DNA of 64,000 bases from the NCBI RefSeq assembly GCF_040939785.1, contig NZ_CP162553.1, forward strand, positions 1,240,001 through 1,304,000. The letters are read 5' to 3'. Positions 35,860 through 47,111 of this stretch are shown here, piece by piece. This DNA is from Bradyrhizobium lupini. GTDB taxonomy: Bacteria > Pseudomonadota > Alphaproteobacteria > Rhizobiales > Xanthobacteraceae. The notes beneath the pieces are model-generated. The model was given only the letters and a program-made list of their open reading frames with translations, searched no databases and was not told the origin of the DNA. The position numbers were made by a program, and so were the translations under genes. How positions within the stretch are numbered: position 1 is the stretch's first letter; each line of letters starts with the position of its first letter.

Positions 35860-37731
35860 ATGACCTCCGCGACTGACGACCTGCCGCTGGCGGCGGATTT
35901 TCCCAAGGCGACCGTCGAGGACTGGCGCAAGCTGGTCGATGGCGTGCTGAAGGGCGCGCCGTTCGAGAAGCTGGTTGGCAAGACCTATGACGGGATCAAG
36001 ATCGATCCGCTCTATCCGCGCGCCAAAGGCATTGCGCCCGTGGTGGGACGGCCGGCATCCGCGCCCTGGCAGATCATGCAGCGGATCGACCATCCCGATG
36101 CAAGTGCGGCGAATGCACAGGCACTGACCGATCTCGAAAATGGCGCGACGGGGCTGGCGCTGGTGTTCGCCGGCGGCAATGCCGCTCACGGTTTCGGGCT
36201 GGAAGCGACCGCGGACGCAGTCGCAAAGATCTTGAAGGACGTCCATCTCGATGCCGGCATCGGCCTCGAGCTCGAGATCGGTCCGCAATCGCGGATGGCG
36301 GCGATCCACGTCGCGGAATATGTGAAGAGCAAGGGCATCGATCCCGGGGCCTGCGACATCCGCTTCGGGCTCGATCCGCTCGCGGCCTGCGCGGTGTGGG
36401 GCCACAGCCCCTATACCTGGGATGAGATCGTTCCGGCCATCACCGGCGGCGTCAAGGGCCTCGCCGCGCTCGGCTTCAAGGGGCCGTTTGCATCGGCCGA
36501 CGGACGCGTGATCCACGATGCCGGTGGCTCGGAGGTGCAGGAGCTCGCCTTCGCGCTCGCCTGCGGCGTCGCTTATTTCCGCGCGATCGAGGGCGCGGGC
36601 GTTCCGCTGGAGCAGGCGCAGGGCATGGTCTATGCGCGGCTTGCCGCGGATGCAGACCAGTTCCTCACCATGGCAAAATTCCGCGCATTGCGGCTGCTGT
36701 GGGCGCGTATCGAGACGGCGTGCGGGCTCACGCCAAAACCGCTGTACATCGCCGCCGATACCGCCTGGCGCATGCTGACGCAGCGCGATCCCTATGTGAA
36801 CATGCTGCGCGCGACCATGGCGACGTTTGCGGCCGGACTTGCCGGTGCCAACGCGGTCACCGTGCTGCCGCATACGCTGGCGCTCGGCCTGCCCGATCCA
36901 TTCGCGCGGCGCGTGGCGCGCAATACGCAGCTCGTGCTGCTGGAAGAGAGCAACCTCGCCAAGGTCAGCGATCCCGCGGCAGGCGCAGGCGGCATCGAAA
37001 CACTGACCGGCCAGCTCTGCGACGCGGCCTGGGCGCTATTCCAGGAGAGCGAGAGAGCCGGCGGCGCCTTCGCTGCGCTTCAGCAGGGCCTGTTCCAGAG
37101 CAAGGTCGCGGCCGCGCGAAAAGCCCGCGACGCCAACATCGCAAGACGCCGCGACGTGCTGACCGGCGCCAGCGAGTTTCCGAACCTGCACGAGAACGAG
37201 ACGACGGTGCTGAAGGCGACGCCGATCGCGCTGGCGCCCTATGGCGAGCAAAAATACAAATTCGACGCACTGCCGCCGATCCGGCTGGCGGAACCGTTCG
37301 AGGCGCTGCGGGACAAATCCGATGCGGCCTTGAAGGCACACGGCGCGCGGCCGAAAGTCTTCTTGGCCAATCTCGGCACGCCCGCTGATTTCACGGCGCG
37401 CGCGACCTTTGCCAAAAGCCTGTTCGAGACCGGTGGCATCCAGGCCGTCGACAGCCAGGGCTTCGCCGATCCGGCCCAGTTGGCTGCCGCCTTCAAGGCC
37501 TCCGGCGCCGGGCTCGCCTGTCTTTGTTCCAGCGACAAGGTTTATGCGGAACACGCCCAAGCCGCGGCGCAGGCCCTGCAAACCGCCGGGGCCCGACTTA
37601 TCTATCTGGCAGGCCGCCCGACCGATGCCGAGGCGGCGCTGCGTGCAGCCGGCGTCACCGGCTTCGTCTTTGCCGGTGCCGATGCGCTTGCGACGCTGCA
37701 AGACACGTATCGACGGATGGAGCAGCCATGA
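35860..37731 (+). CDS. mutA: methylmalonyl-CoA mutase small (non-catalytic) subunit
   Basis: A 623-residue protein. The large TIM-barrel region matches methylmalonyl-CoA mutases (DWRKLVDGVLKGAPFEKLVGKTYDGI, NAAHGFGLEATADAV, AVWGHSPYTWDEI, YFRAIEGAGVPLEQAQGMVYARLAADADQFLTMAKFRALRLLWARIE). The C-terminal B12-like domain lacks the cobalamin motif: ANLGTPADFTARATF takes the place of the DxHxxG signature. That is the expected state of the small subunit, which supports the catalytic large subunit at 38216. Between them lies a GFA-family gene overlapping this stop by 4 bases. Confidence 0.93.
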   Translation: MTSATDDLPLAADFPKATVEDWRKLVDGVLKGAPFEKLVGKTYDGIKIDPLYPRAKGIAPVVGRPASAPWQIMQRIDHPDASAANAQALTDLENGATGLALVFAGGNAAHGFGLEATADAVAKILKDVHLDAGIGLELEIGPQSRMAAIHVAEYVKSKGIDPGACDIRFGLDPLAACAVWGHSPYTWDEIVPAITGGVKGLAALGFKGPFASADGRVIHDAGGSEVQELAFALACGVAYFRAIEGAGVPLEQAQGMVYARLAADADQFLTMAKFRALRLLWARIETACGLTPKPLYIAADTAWRMLTQRDPYVNMLRATMATFAAGLAGANAVTVLPHTLALGLPDPFARRVARNTQLVLLEESNLAKVSDPAAGAGGIETLTGQLCDAAWALFQESERAGGAFAALQQGLFQSKVAAARKARDANIARRRDVLTGASEFPNLHENETTVLKATPIALAPYGEQKYKFDALPPIRLAEPFEALRDKSDAALKAHGARPKVFLANLGTPADFTARATFAKSLFETGGIQAVDSQGFADPAQLAAAFKASGAGLACLCSSDKVYAEHAQAAAQALQTAGARLIYLAGRPTDAEAALRAAGVTGFVFAGADALATLQDTYRRMEQP

Positions 37732-38192
37732 CGGAAGCAGGCAAACCCGTTCTCACCGGCGGCTGCCAATGCGGGGCAGTGCGCTTTGGAGTCATGACGG
37801 CGCCGAACAGGGTTTCGATCTGCCACTGCCGGATGTGCCAGAAGGCCAGCGGCGCGCCGTTCGCCTCTTTTGCCGACATCAACAAGACGGACTTCGCCTG
37901 GACCAAGGGAAAGCCGTCGTTCTTCCGCTCCTCCTCCATCGCCGAGCGCGGCTTTTGCGCCGCCTGCGGCACGCCGCTGAGCTTTGGCCGCATCGACGGC
38001 GATCGGATCGAGATCATGACCGGCGCGTTCGACCGCCCGGACCACGTGGTGCCGACGCGGCAGTTCGGCACCGAGTCCCGTCTCGGCTGGGTGGTCGGGA
38101 TCGCCAATCTTCCAAGCCAGACCACGCAGCAGAATTACGGACCGGAGAAGATGGCGACCATCGTCAGCCATCAGCATCCGGACCATGATTGA
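37728..38192 (+). CDS. GFA (glutathione-dependent formaldehyde-activating) family protein
   Basis: A 154-residue zinc protein. Cysteine motifs: [10 protein letters not shown] (residues ~12-21), [15 protein letters not shown] (~32-46) and [14 protein letters not shown] (~74-87), the two zinc sites of the CENP-V/GFA fold. The C-terminal part has [20 protein letters not shown]. Some members act on S-hydroxymethylglutathione, but most are uncharacterised. Its ATG overlaps the mutA stop and its stop is 24 bases before the mutB ATG, so it is a full member of the mutase operon. Confidence 0.92.
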   Translation: MTEAGKPVLTGGCQCGAVRFGVMTAPNRVSICHCRMCQKASGAPFASFADINKTDFAWTKGKPSFFRSSSIAERGFCAACGTPLSFGRIDGDRIEIMTGAFDRPDHVVPTRQFGTESRLGWVVGIANLPSQTTQQNYGPEKMATIVSHQHPDHD

Positions 38193-38215
38193 GCGCCTAT
38201 GATATGGTTGAATCC

Positions 38216-40372
<2,157 letters not shown>

Positions 40373-40739
40373 TTCGGCCGCCGCTCGGCAATCCGCCCAT
40401 TCTTCACCGAGACCGCCGACAACGACGCCGCCATGACCGCAATGGTGAAGGGGGTGACTGCATCGCTCATGGTCGCAAAGATGAAGCGCGATGCGAGCGC
40501 GACTGCGACGACTGGTTCGCGGAATTGAAGCGGAGCCTGCTCAGATGGGCGCGGTGACGTTTGCGTCCTCAACCGAGGCGGGCAAGACTCCCGGCCTCGC
40601 CTTCCACTATTCCACGCATGAGGGCCGCGTTGCCCGCAGAGCGCTGGTAGCGCTACCTTGCAGCCGCGCTGCAAAGCCGACTAGAATGTCGCCATAAGAC
40701 AAGAGCGCCCGACGTCGTGGGCGCCGCTGGGAGGCATTG
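40373..40739. other. intergenic region between mutB and the TTT receptor gene
   Basis: About 365 bases with no convincing gene. A short frame at 40491-40697 and the codons before it have normal codon use but no ribosome site and no recognisable domain, so a decayed gene fragment is possible. GGGAGG at the end belongs to the receptor gene. Confidence 0.4.
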
Positions 40740-41731
40740 ATGTCCAAGATTACGCGCCGCAGCTTTGCGGCTTCATCTGCCGCAGTCGCGGCATCCGCCG
40801 CATTCGGTCTCACACCCGTACGCGCGCAAGCCTATCCAGCGCGGCCCGTCACCGTGATCGTTCCCTGGGGCGCGGGCGGCGGCACTGACGCGACCGCGCG
40901 CATTGTCGCAGCGCTTCTGGAGAAGGATCTCGGCCAGCCCTTCAACGTGGTCAATCGCACCGGCGGCTCCGGCGTCGTCGGCCATACCGCGATCGCGACC
41001 GCGCAACCTGATGGCTACACCATCGGCATGCTCACCGTCGAAATCTCGATGATGCACTGGCAAGGGCTGACGGAGCTGGCGCCGAAGAGCTACACCCGCT
41101 GGCGCTGATGAACGAAGACCCCCCGGGCATCCAGGTCTCCTCCTCCTCGCCCTACAAGACGGTGAAGGAGCTCGCGGAAGCCATCAAGGCGGCCCCTCCC
41201 GGCAAGTTCAAGGCCTCCGGCACCGGCCAGGGCGGCATTTGGCATCTGGCGCTGGTCGGCTGGATGCAGGCGATGGGCCTGCCTGCCAACCAGGTCGCCT
41301 GGGTGCCGTCCAACGGCGCCGCACCCGCGATGCAGGACCTCGCCGCCGGCGGCCTCGACCTCACCACCTGCTCGGTGCCGGAAGCCCGCGCCATCATCGA
41401 GGCCGGCAAGGCCAGGAGCCTTGCTATCATGGCGCCGGCGCGCAATCCCATCTTCAAGGACGTGCCGACGCTGAAGGAGGCGATGGGCATCGACTACGCG
41501 ACCGGCGCCTGGCGCGGCATCGCCGGGCCGAAGAACCTGCCGCCGGAGATCGCAACGAAGCTCACCGCGGCGCTGCAGAAGGTCTACGACTCCGCCGAGT
41601 TCAAGGACTTCATGAGCAATCGCGGCTTCGGCACCGTGTGGGGCGATGCCGGCCAGTTCGCAAGCTTCATGGACAAGGGCGACGCCCAGATGGGCGAAGC
41701 GATGAAGGCGGCGGGTCTGAGCAAGGCGTGA
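40740..41731 (+). pseudogene. tctC: TctC/Bug-family substrate-binding protein, frame broken in a CCC run at 41095
   Basis: The first part, from ATG 40740 with GGGAGG upstream, begins MSKITRRSFAASSAAVAASAAFGL, a TAT signal (TRRSF), then YPARPVTVIVPWGAGGGTDATARI, NRTGGSGVVGHTAIATAQPDGYTIGML. The second part resumes with MNEDPPGIQVSSSSPYKTVKELAEAI and runs through GIAGPKNLPPEIATKLTAALQKV to 41731. Adding one C at 41095-41097 restores one frame (KSYTPLALMNEDPP). It would be the periplasmic receptor of the TctB/TctA transporter just downstream. The break may be an error, because both halves are fully conserved. Confidence 0.82.
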
Positions 41732-41737
41732 TCTTGT

Positions 41738-41883
41738 CACCTCTCCCCGCTTGCGGGGAGAGGTCGAATTTGAGCGCAGCCCAAATTCGGGTGAGGGGGA
41801 GTCTCTCCAAGTCCAGCTTTCACCGCCAACGCGGACGCAGCCCCGGACTCCACCCTCTCTCCGTAAGAACGGGGTGAGGGATA
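41738..41883. repeat. intergenic repeat with perfect hairpin (family D)
   Basis: ACCTCTCCCCGC (41738-41749) pairs perfectly with GCGGGGAGAGGT (41752-41763). Next is CGAATTTG paired with CAAATTCG (41764-41788), then GGTGAGGGGGAG and, at the far end, CCCTCTCTCC and GGGGTGAGGGAT. This matches a dispersed rhizobial intergenic repeat type. It sits inside the transporter operon, between receptor and TctB genes, where it may affect their relative expression. Confidence 0.75.
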
Positions 41884-41905
41884 AGAAATCTCATAGGATC
41901 CTCCC

Positions 41906-42400
41906 ATGCGCCTTCCCGACTCCGTCACGGGATCGTTTCTCGTCGTGCTCGGCACAGCAGCCGCCTATGGCGGCTGGCTGCTGCCGCCGGTGCCCGGGCA
42001 GCCGGTCGGCCCCAACGTATTTCCGCTCGTGATCGGCATTGGGCTTGCGCTGTGCGGGCTCGCGATCGTGTTCGGGATCGGTCACACCTTCGAAGAGGCG
42101 GAAGAGCTGATCCCGCTCGAGGATGGCCAGGCAGCGGCTGCCCCGCCGCCTCAGGGAAAGTTGTACGGCCTGCGCGCGCTGCTGCCGCCGGCGCTGTTGC
42201 TGTTCTACGTGGTCGCGGCCGACCGGCTCGGCTTCATCATCACCGCGGCGATCATGGTCTACGTCACCTCGACCGCGTTGGGGGCAAAGTGGAAGCTGGC
42301 GCTGCCGCTCGCAGCGCTGGCGCCGTTCGCCATCCACCTCATCTTCGGCAAGCTGCTGCGCGTGCCGCTTCCCGCCGGCCTGTTGCCGACACCCTGGTGA
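41906..42400 (+). CDS. tctB: tripartite tricarboxylate transporter small membrane subunit
   Basis: A 164-residue membrane protein with four hydrophobic segments: VTGSFLVVLGTAAAYGGWLL, NVFPLVIGIGLALCGLAIVFGI, LLPPALLLFYVVAADRLGFIITAAIMVYV and LPLAALAPFAIHLIFGKLLRV. The PxGPNVFP motif early in the sequence is typical of TctB. It partners the large TctA permease, whose ATG follows 5 bases after its stop, and the receptor at 40740. Energy comes from a proton or sodium gradient. Confidence 0.92.
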   Translation: MRLPDSVTGSFLVVLGTAAAYGGWLLPPVPGQPVGPNVFPLVIGIGLALCGLAIVFGIGHTFEEAEELIPLEDGQAAAAPPPQGKLYGLRALLPPALLLFYVVAADRLGFIITAAIMVYVTSTALGAKWKLALPLAALAPFAIHLIFGKLLRVPLPAGLLPTPW

Positions 42401-42404
42401 CCCC

Positions 42405-43919
42405 ATGCTGAAAACCCTGATTGAAGCGTTCGCACTGATCTCCACCTGGGAGGTCATCATCGCGATGTTCGCAGCCTCGGTGTACGGGCTCGTGATCGGC
42501 TCGCTGCCGGGCCTGTCGGCGACGATGGCAACCGCCCTGCTCGTCCCCGTCACCTTCTATCTCTCGCCGATCGCGGCGATTGCGACCATCGTGGCGGCCT
42601 CCTCGATGGCGATCTTCTCCGGCGACATCCCCGGTGCGCTGCTGCGCATCCCCGGCACGCCCGCCTCCGCCGCCTATGCCGACGAGGCTTACGCCATGAC
42701 CCGGAAGGGACAGGCCGAGTTGGCGCTCGGGGCCGGCGTGTGGTTCTCGGCCGTGGGCGGCATCGCCGGCGTGCTGTCGCTGATGATTCTGGCGCCGCCG
42801 CTAGCCGAGATCGCGCTCTCGTTCTCGACCTTCGAGTATTTCTGGCTGGCGCTGCTCGGCCTGATGTGCGCGACGCTGGTGGCGCGCTCCTCGCCGGTGA
42901 AGGCGATCGCCGGCATGTTCCTCGGTCTGCTGGTCTCCTGCGTCGGCATCGAAAATCCCGGCGGCGTGCCGCGCTTCACCTTCGGCCTCACCGATCTGTT
43001 CGGCGGCATCGAGCCGATCCCCGCGCTGGTCGGCGTGTTCGCGGTCGCCCAGGTGATGCGCGCGATGCTGACGCCCGAGCCGCCGCCGCTGCCGCGGCGC
43101 AAATTCGGAAGCATCATGGCCGGTCAGTGGAAGCTGACCAAGAAATACCATTGGCAGATGACGCGCGGGAACATCGTCGGCATCATCATCGGCGTGCTGC
43201 CCGGAGCCGGCGCCGACATGGCCGCCTGGGTGTCCTATGCGATGTCGAAGCGCTTCTCCAAGGAACCGGAGAAATTCGGTACCGGCCATGTCGAGGGCCT
43301 GGTCGAGGCCGGCGCCAGCAACAATGCCAGCATCGCCTCGGGCTGGGTGCCATCATTACTGTTCGGCATTCCCGGCGACACCATCGCTGCGATCGCGATC
43401 GGCGTGCTCTACATGAAGGGGCTCAACCCCGGACCGACGCTGTTCACCGAGAAAGCGTCGAGCATGTACGCGATCTATCTGATGTTCATCATCGCGAACA
43501 TTTTGATGATCCCGCTCGGCATCGCCATGATCCGGGTTGCCGCCTACATCCTGCTGGCACCGCGCTCCGCCATCATGCCCATCATCATGCTGTGCTGCGC
43601 AGTCGGCTCGTTCGCTATCGGCAACAACATGTTCGGCGTCGTCACCGTCGCCGCCTTCGGCGTGATCGGCTATGTCATGGAAGCCAACGGTTATCCCGTC
43701 GCCGCGATGGTGCTCGGCATCGTCATGGGCACCATGGTCGAGCAGGCCTTTGTCACTTCGCTGATCAAGTCGGACGGCAGCATTTTGCCGTTTTTCGAGC
43801 GCCCCGTGGCCGCGATCCTCGCCGCCATGGCGATCGGGGCGCTGCTGTGGCCGGTGATGGTCTGGGCGTGGCGAAAGCTGAAACCGGTGCGGACCGGAGT
43901 GGCGGCGACATCCCGGTGA
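42405..43919 (+). CDS. tctA: tripartite tricarboxylate transporter large permease
   Basis: A 504-residue permease with about 12 hydrophobic segments, starting at ATG 42405 (MLKTLIEAFALISTWEVI). Family hallmarks: YGLVIGSLPGLSATMATALLVPVTFYLSP, FSGDIPGALLRIPGTPASAAYADEAY, GIIIGVLPGAGADMAAWVSY, and EAGASNNASIASGWVPSLLFGIPGDTIAAIAIGVLYMKGLNPGP. The PGAGAD and PGT loops form the twofold symmetric substrate site. It transports a carboxylate; location between mutB and meaB raises the possibility of a substrate feeding methylmalonyl-CoA or succinyl-CoA metabolism. Confidence 0.95.
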   Translation: MLKTLIEAFALISTWEVIIAMFAASVYGLVIGSLPGLSATMATALLVPVTFYLSPIAAIATIVAASSMAIFSGDIPGALLRIPGTPASAAYADEAYAMTRKGQAELALGAGVWFSAVGGIAGVLSLMILAPPLAEIALSFSTFEYFWLALLGLMCATLVARSSPVKAIAGMFLGLLVSCVGIENPGGVPRFTFGLTDLFGGIEPIPALVGVFAVAQVMRAMLTPEPPPLPRRKFGSIMAGQWKLTKKYHWQMTRGNIVGIIIGVLPGAGADMAAWVSYAMSKRFSKEPEKFGTGHVEGLVEAGASNNASIASGWVPSLLFGIPGDTIAAIAIGVLYMKGLNPGPTLFTEKASSMYAIYLMFIIANILMIPLGIAMIRVAAYILLAPRSAIMPIIMLCCAVGSFAIGNNMFGVVTVAAFGVIGYVMEANGYPVAAMVLGIVMGTMVEQAFVTSLIKSDGSILPFFERPVAAILAAMAIGALLWPVMVWAWRKLKPVRTGVAATSR

Positions 43920-43970
43920 TATCGGGCGGGCGGCCCTCGCCTGCCCCACGCGGGCGTTGTAAAGCAGGGC

Positions 43971-44960
43971 ATGGTTGAGAAAAAGCCTTCACTGGACATC
44001 AAATCCCTCGCCCATGACCTTCGCGCCGGCAGCCGCGCGGCGCTGGCGCGGGCCATCACGCTGGTCGAGAGCCGGCGCAGCGACCATCAGGCGCTGGCGC
44101 GCGAGCTGGTGCAGATGCTCTTGCCTGACACCGGCAGAGCGCTCCGCGTCGGCATCACCGGCTCGCCCGGCGTCGGCAAATCCACCACCATCGACGCGCT
44201 CGGCATCCATCTGATCGAACAGGGTCACAAGATCGCGGTGCTCGCAGTCGATCCGTCCTCAGCCCGCAGCGGCGGCTCGATCCTCGGCGACAAGACGCGG
44301 ATGGCCCGGCTGTCGGCTTCCGACGATGCCTTCATCCGACCCTCGCCGTCCTCGGGCACGCTCGGCGGCGTCGCGGCCAAGACACGCGAGGCGATGCTGC
44401 TGTGCGAGGCGGCCGGCTTCGACGTCGTGCTGGTCGAGACCGTCGGCATCGGCCAGTCCGAGACCGCGGTCTGCGACATGACCGATTTCTTCCTGGCCTT
44501 GATGCTGCCAGGCGGCGGCGACGAATTGCAGGGCATCAAGAAGGGCCTGGTCGAGCTCGCCGACATGATCGCGATCAACAAGGCCGACGGCGACAATCTC
44601 AAGCGCGCCAACATCACCGCCGCCGATTATCGCGGCGCGCTGCATATCCTGACGCCACGCTCCGAGCACTGGCATCCGCCGGTCGAGACCTATTCGGCGC
44701 TGACCGGCGACGGCATCGCGAAGATCTGGCAAAAGGTCCTCGATCATCGCAAGGCCATGAACGCCTCCGGCGATTTCGCCGCGCGGCGGCGCGAGCAGCA
44801 GGTGAAGTGGATGTGGTCGATGCTGGAGCAGCGCATGCTGGCGCGGTTGCGCAGCGAGGCGTCGGTGCGGACCAAGGTCCGGAAGATCGAGACCGAGGTG
44901 GCCGACGGCCATCTCACGCCGGCGCTCGCCGCCGAAAAAATCCTGGAGTTGCTGCAATGA
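43971..44960 (+). CDS. meaB: methylmalonyl-CoA mutase-associated GTPase MeaB
   Basis: A 329-residue G3E-family GTPase that protects and reloads methylmalonyl-CoA mutase with adenosylcobalamin. Motifs: VGITGSPGVGKSTTIDALG (Walker A), LAVDPSSARSGGSILGDKTRM, FIRPSPSSGTLGGVAAKT, VLVETVGIGQSETAVCDMTDFFLALMLPGGGDELQGIKKGLVELADMIAINKADGD (including switch regions and NKAD). The C-terminal dimerisation helices follow. Its target MutAB is about 3.6 kb upstream on the same strand, separated by the transporter module. Its stop overlaps the pcp start. Confidence 0.96.
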   Translation: MVEKKPSLDIKSLAHDLRAGSRAALARAITLVESRRSDHQALARELVQMLLPDTGRALRVGITGSPGVGKSTTIDALGIHLIEQGHKIAVLAVDPSSARSGGSILGDKTRMARLSASDDAFIRPSPSSGTLGGVAAKTREAMLLCEAAGFDVVLVETVGIGQSETAVCDMTDFFLALMLPGGGDELQGIKKGLVELADMIAINKADGDNLKRANITAADYRGALHILTPRSEHWHPPVETYSALTGDGIAKIWQKVLDHRKAMNASGDFAARRREQQVKWMWSMLEQRMLARLRSEASVRTKVRKIETEVADGHLTPALAAEKILELLQ

Positions 44961-45610
44961 GCGACAAGCTCCGCGTTCTCCTCACCGCCTTCGGCCCGTT
45001 CCCCGGCGCGCCCTACAATCCGACCCAGCCGCTGGTCGCCCGGCTGGTGCAATTGCGCCGTCCCGCACTCGACGATGCCGCGATCTCCAGCCACATCTTC
45101 CCAGTCACCTATGCCGCGGTGGACCGGCAATTGCCGGAGGTGCTCGCGAAAGAGAAGCCCGACGCGCTGCTGATGTTCGGCCTCGCCGCACGCACGCCCT
45201 ATCTGCGCATCGAGAGCCGCGCGCGCAACGCCGTCACCATGCTCTGGCCCGATGCCGCCAACACCCGCTCGAGCAAGCGCGGCATCGCCGGTAATGCGGA
45301 CGCGCTGATTTTCGGCCCGCACACCGCAAGGCTGCTGCGCGCCGCCCGCCTCACCGGCATCGACGCGCGGCCCTCGCGCGACGCCGGCGCCTATCTCTGC
45401 AATTACCTGAGCTGGCGCGCGATCGAAAACGTCAGGGGCGGCGGGCCAAAGCTCGCCGCATTTATCCATATTCCCCTGCTCGCGCGCAGTGGCGCCGTGC
45501 GCCGCAAGGGCGCGCCGCGGATCACGCTGGAGGAACTGGTGGACGCCGGGGAAGCGATGCTGATGGAGATGGTACAGTTGGCGCGGAAGGCTCGGAACAC
45601 GACTGTGTAA
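44957..45610 (+). CDS. pcp: pyroglutamyl-peptidase I (peptidase C15)
   Basis: A 217-residue cysteine peptidase removing N-terminal pyroglutamate. The ATG at 44957 overlaps the meaB stop by 4 bases. Landmarks: VLLTAFGPFPGAPYNPTQPLV, LLMFGLAARTPYLRIESRARN (catalytic Glu region), SRDAGAYLCNYLSWRAI (catalytic Cys) and AAFIHIPLL (catalytic His). Spacing of the triad fits the family, though surrounding sequence is more divergent than in classic Pcp, so another substrate is possible. No functional link to MeaB is known. Confidence 0.88.
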   Translation: MSDKLRVLLTAFGPFPGAPYNPTQPLVARLVQLRRPALDDAAISSHIFPVTYAAVDRQLPEVLAKEKPDALLMFGLAARTPYLRIESRARNAVTMLWPDAANTRSSKRGIAGNADALIFGPHTARLLRAARLTGIDARPSRDAGAYLCNYLSWRAIENVRGGGPKLAAFIHIPLLARSGAVRRKGAPRITLEELVDAGEAMLMEMVQLARKARNTTV

Positions 45611-45713
45611 ACATTTAACCCTACCGCGAACAATCCTCACGGCCCCAGCCGCGCGGTCCCGTTTTTGCGCTACCTAACCGCTGCGGACCCCCGCGTCCGC
45701 CGGAGGACGCGTC

Positions 45714-47084
45714 ATGGACCTCAATCGCCGCCATCTCATTGGAGCATCGACCGCAGGCCTCGCCGGCGCGCTCGCGATACCAGCCGACGCCGCGCGTGCG
45801 GCGCCGCTGACGTCGCTGCTCGGCCGCGATGCCACGCAATATGGCGTGCGGCCCGGCAGCAGCGAGGATCAGACCCGCGCGCTCCAGCGTGCGATCGACG
45901 AGGCTGCGCGGGCGCAGATGCCGCTAGCGCTGCCACCCGGCATCTACCGCAGTGGGTTGCTACGCTTGCCAAATGGCGCGCAACTGATCGGCGTGCGCGG
46001 CGCGACAAAATTCGTCTTCACCGGCGGGGCCTCGGCGATCCAGAGCGACGGCTCCGATGCAATCGGCCTTTCCGGCATCACCTTCGACGGCGGCGGCATT
46101 CCGCTGCCGACGCGGCGCGGGCTGATCCAGATCCTCGGCGGACGCGACGTCCGCATCACCGATTGCGCGATCACCGGCTCCGGCGGCAGCGGCATCTGGC
46201 TCGAGCAGGTCTCCGGCGACATCTCGGGCAACATCTTTACCAACATCGCGGTGACGGCAGTGGTGTCGTTCGATGCCAGGGGTCTCAGCGTCTCCCACAA
46301 CACCATCACCGGCACCAACGACAACGGCATCGAGATCCTGCGCACGGCCATCGGCGATGACGGCACGCTGGTCACCGATAACCGCATCGAGGACATCAAG
46401 GCCGGCCCCGGCGGCTCCGGCCAGTACGGCAACGCCATCAACACGTTCCGCGCCGGCAACGTCATCGTGCGCGGCAATCGCATCAAGAACTGCGATTACT
46501 CCGCCGTGCGCGGCAACTCGACCTCGAACATCCACATCACCGGCAACAGCGTTAGCGATGTGCGCGAGGTCGCGCTCTATTCGGAATTCGCTTTCGAGGC
46601 CGCGGTGATCGCCAACAACATTGTGGACGGCGCCGCGGTCGGCGTCTCCGTCTGCAATTTCAACGAAGGCGGCCGCATCGCCGTGGTCCAGGGCAACATC
46701 ATCCGCAATCTGATCCCGAAGCGGCCGATCGGCACCGCGCCGGATGACGATGCCGGCATCGGCATCTACATCGAGGCGGATTCATCTGTCACCGGCAACG
46801 TGATCGAGAACGCGCCGTCCTACGGCATCGTCGCCGGCTGGGGCAAATATCTCCGCGACGTCGCGATCACGGGCAACGTGATCCGCAAGGCACTGGCCGG
46901 CGTCGGGGTGTCCGTCGTGCCCGGCGCCGGCACCGCGCTCGTCAACAACAACATGATCTCGGAAACCCCGCGCGGCGCCGTGGTCGGGCTCGATCATGCG
47001 CGCGCCGTGACGTCCGATCTGTCGGTGGACGGCGCCCAGCGGTTTGCGCAATTGGTGGTCGGCGGGAATGCGGTGCGGCGATAG
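45714..47084 (+). CDS. TAT-exported right-handed beta-helix protein (TIGR03808-like)
   Basis: A 456-residue protein with GGAGGA before the ATG. The N-terminus MDLNRRHLIGASTAGLAGALAIP is a twin-arginine signal ending near ARAAP. The mature part is a repetitive beta-helix: many GNVI/GNxI turns such as ISGNIFTNIAV, VSHNTITGTNDNGIEI, VIVRGNRIKNCDYSAVRGNS, HITGNSVSDV, VTGNVIENAPSYGIVAG and AITGNVIRKAL. The early GRDATQYGVRPGSSEDQTRALQRAID resembles the pectate-lyase-like N-terminal cap. No catalytic residues can be assigned. It matches the TAT-translocated repetitive family TIGR03808. Confidence 0.85.
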   Translation: MDLNRRHLIGASTAGLAGALAIPADAARAAPLTSLLGRDATQYGVRPGSSEDQTRALQRAIDEAARAQMPLALPPGIYRSGLLRLPNGAQLIGVRGATKFVFTGGASAIQSDGSDAIGLSGITFDGGGIPLPTRRGLIQILGGRDVRITDCAITGSGGSGIWLEQVSGDISGNIFTNIAVTAVVSFDARGLSVSHNTITGTNDNGIEILRTAIGDDGTLVTDNRIEDIKAGPGGSGQYGNAINTFRAGNVIVRGNRIKNCDYSAVRGNSTSNIHITGNSVSDVREVALYSEFAFEAAVIANNIVDGAAVGVSVCNFNEGGRIAVVQGNIIRNLIPKRPIGTAPDDDAGIGIYIEADSSVTGNVIENAPSYGIVAGWGKYLRDVAITGNVIRKALAGVGVSVVPGAGTALVNNNMISETPRGAVVGLDHARAVTSDLSVDGAQRFAQLVVGGNAVRR

Positions 47085-47111
47085 CTGCCGCTGCTCGCCT
47101 CCTCCCGAACG

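Noticed and set aside
35860..37731. mutA as a defective mutase because its cobalamin motif is missing
   Set aside because: Absence of the B12 motif is normal for the small subunit of heterodimeric methylmalonyl-CoA mutase; the large subunit at 38216 has it.
40491..40697. 68-codon plus-strand frame between mutB and tctC
   Set aside because: No ribosome site and no domain; recorded only as intergenic sequence.
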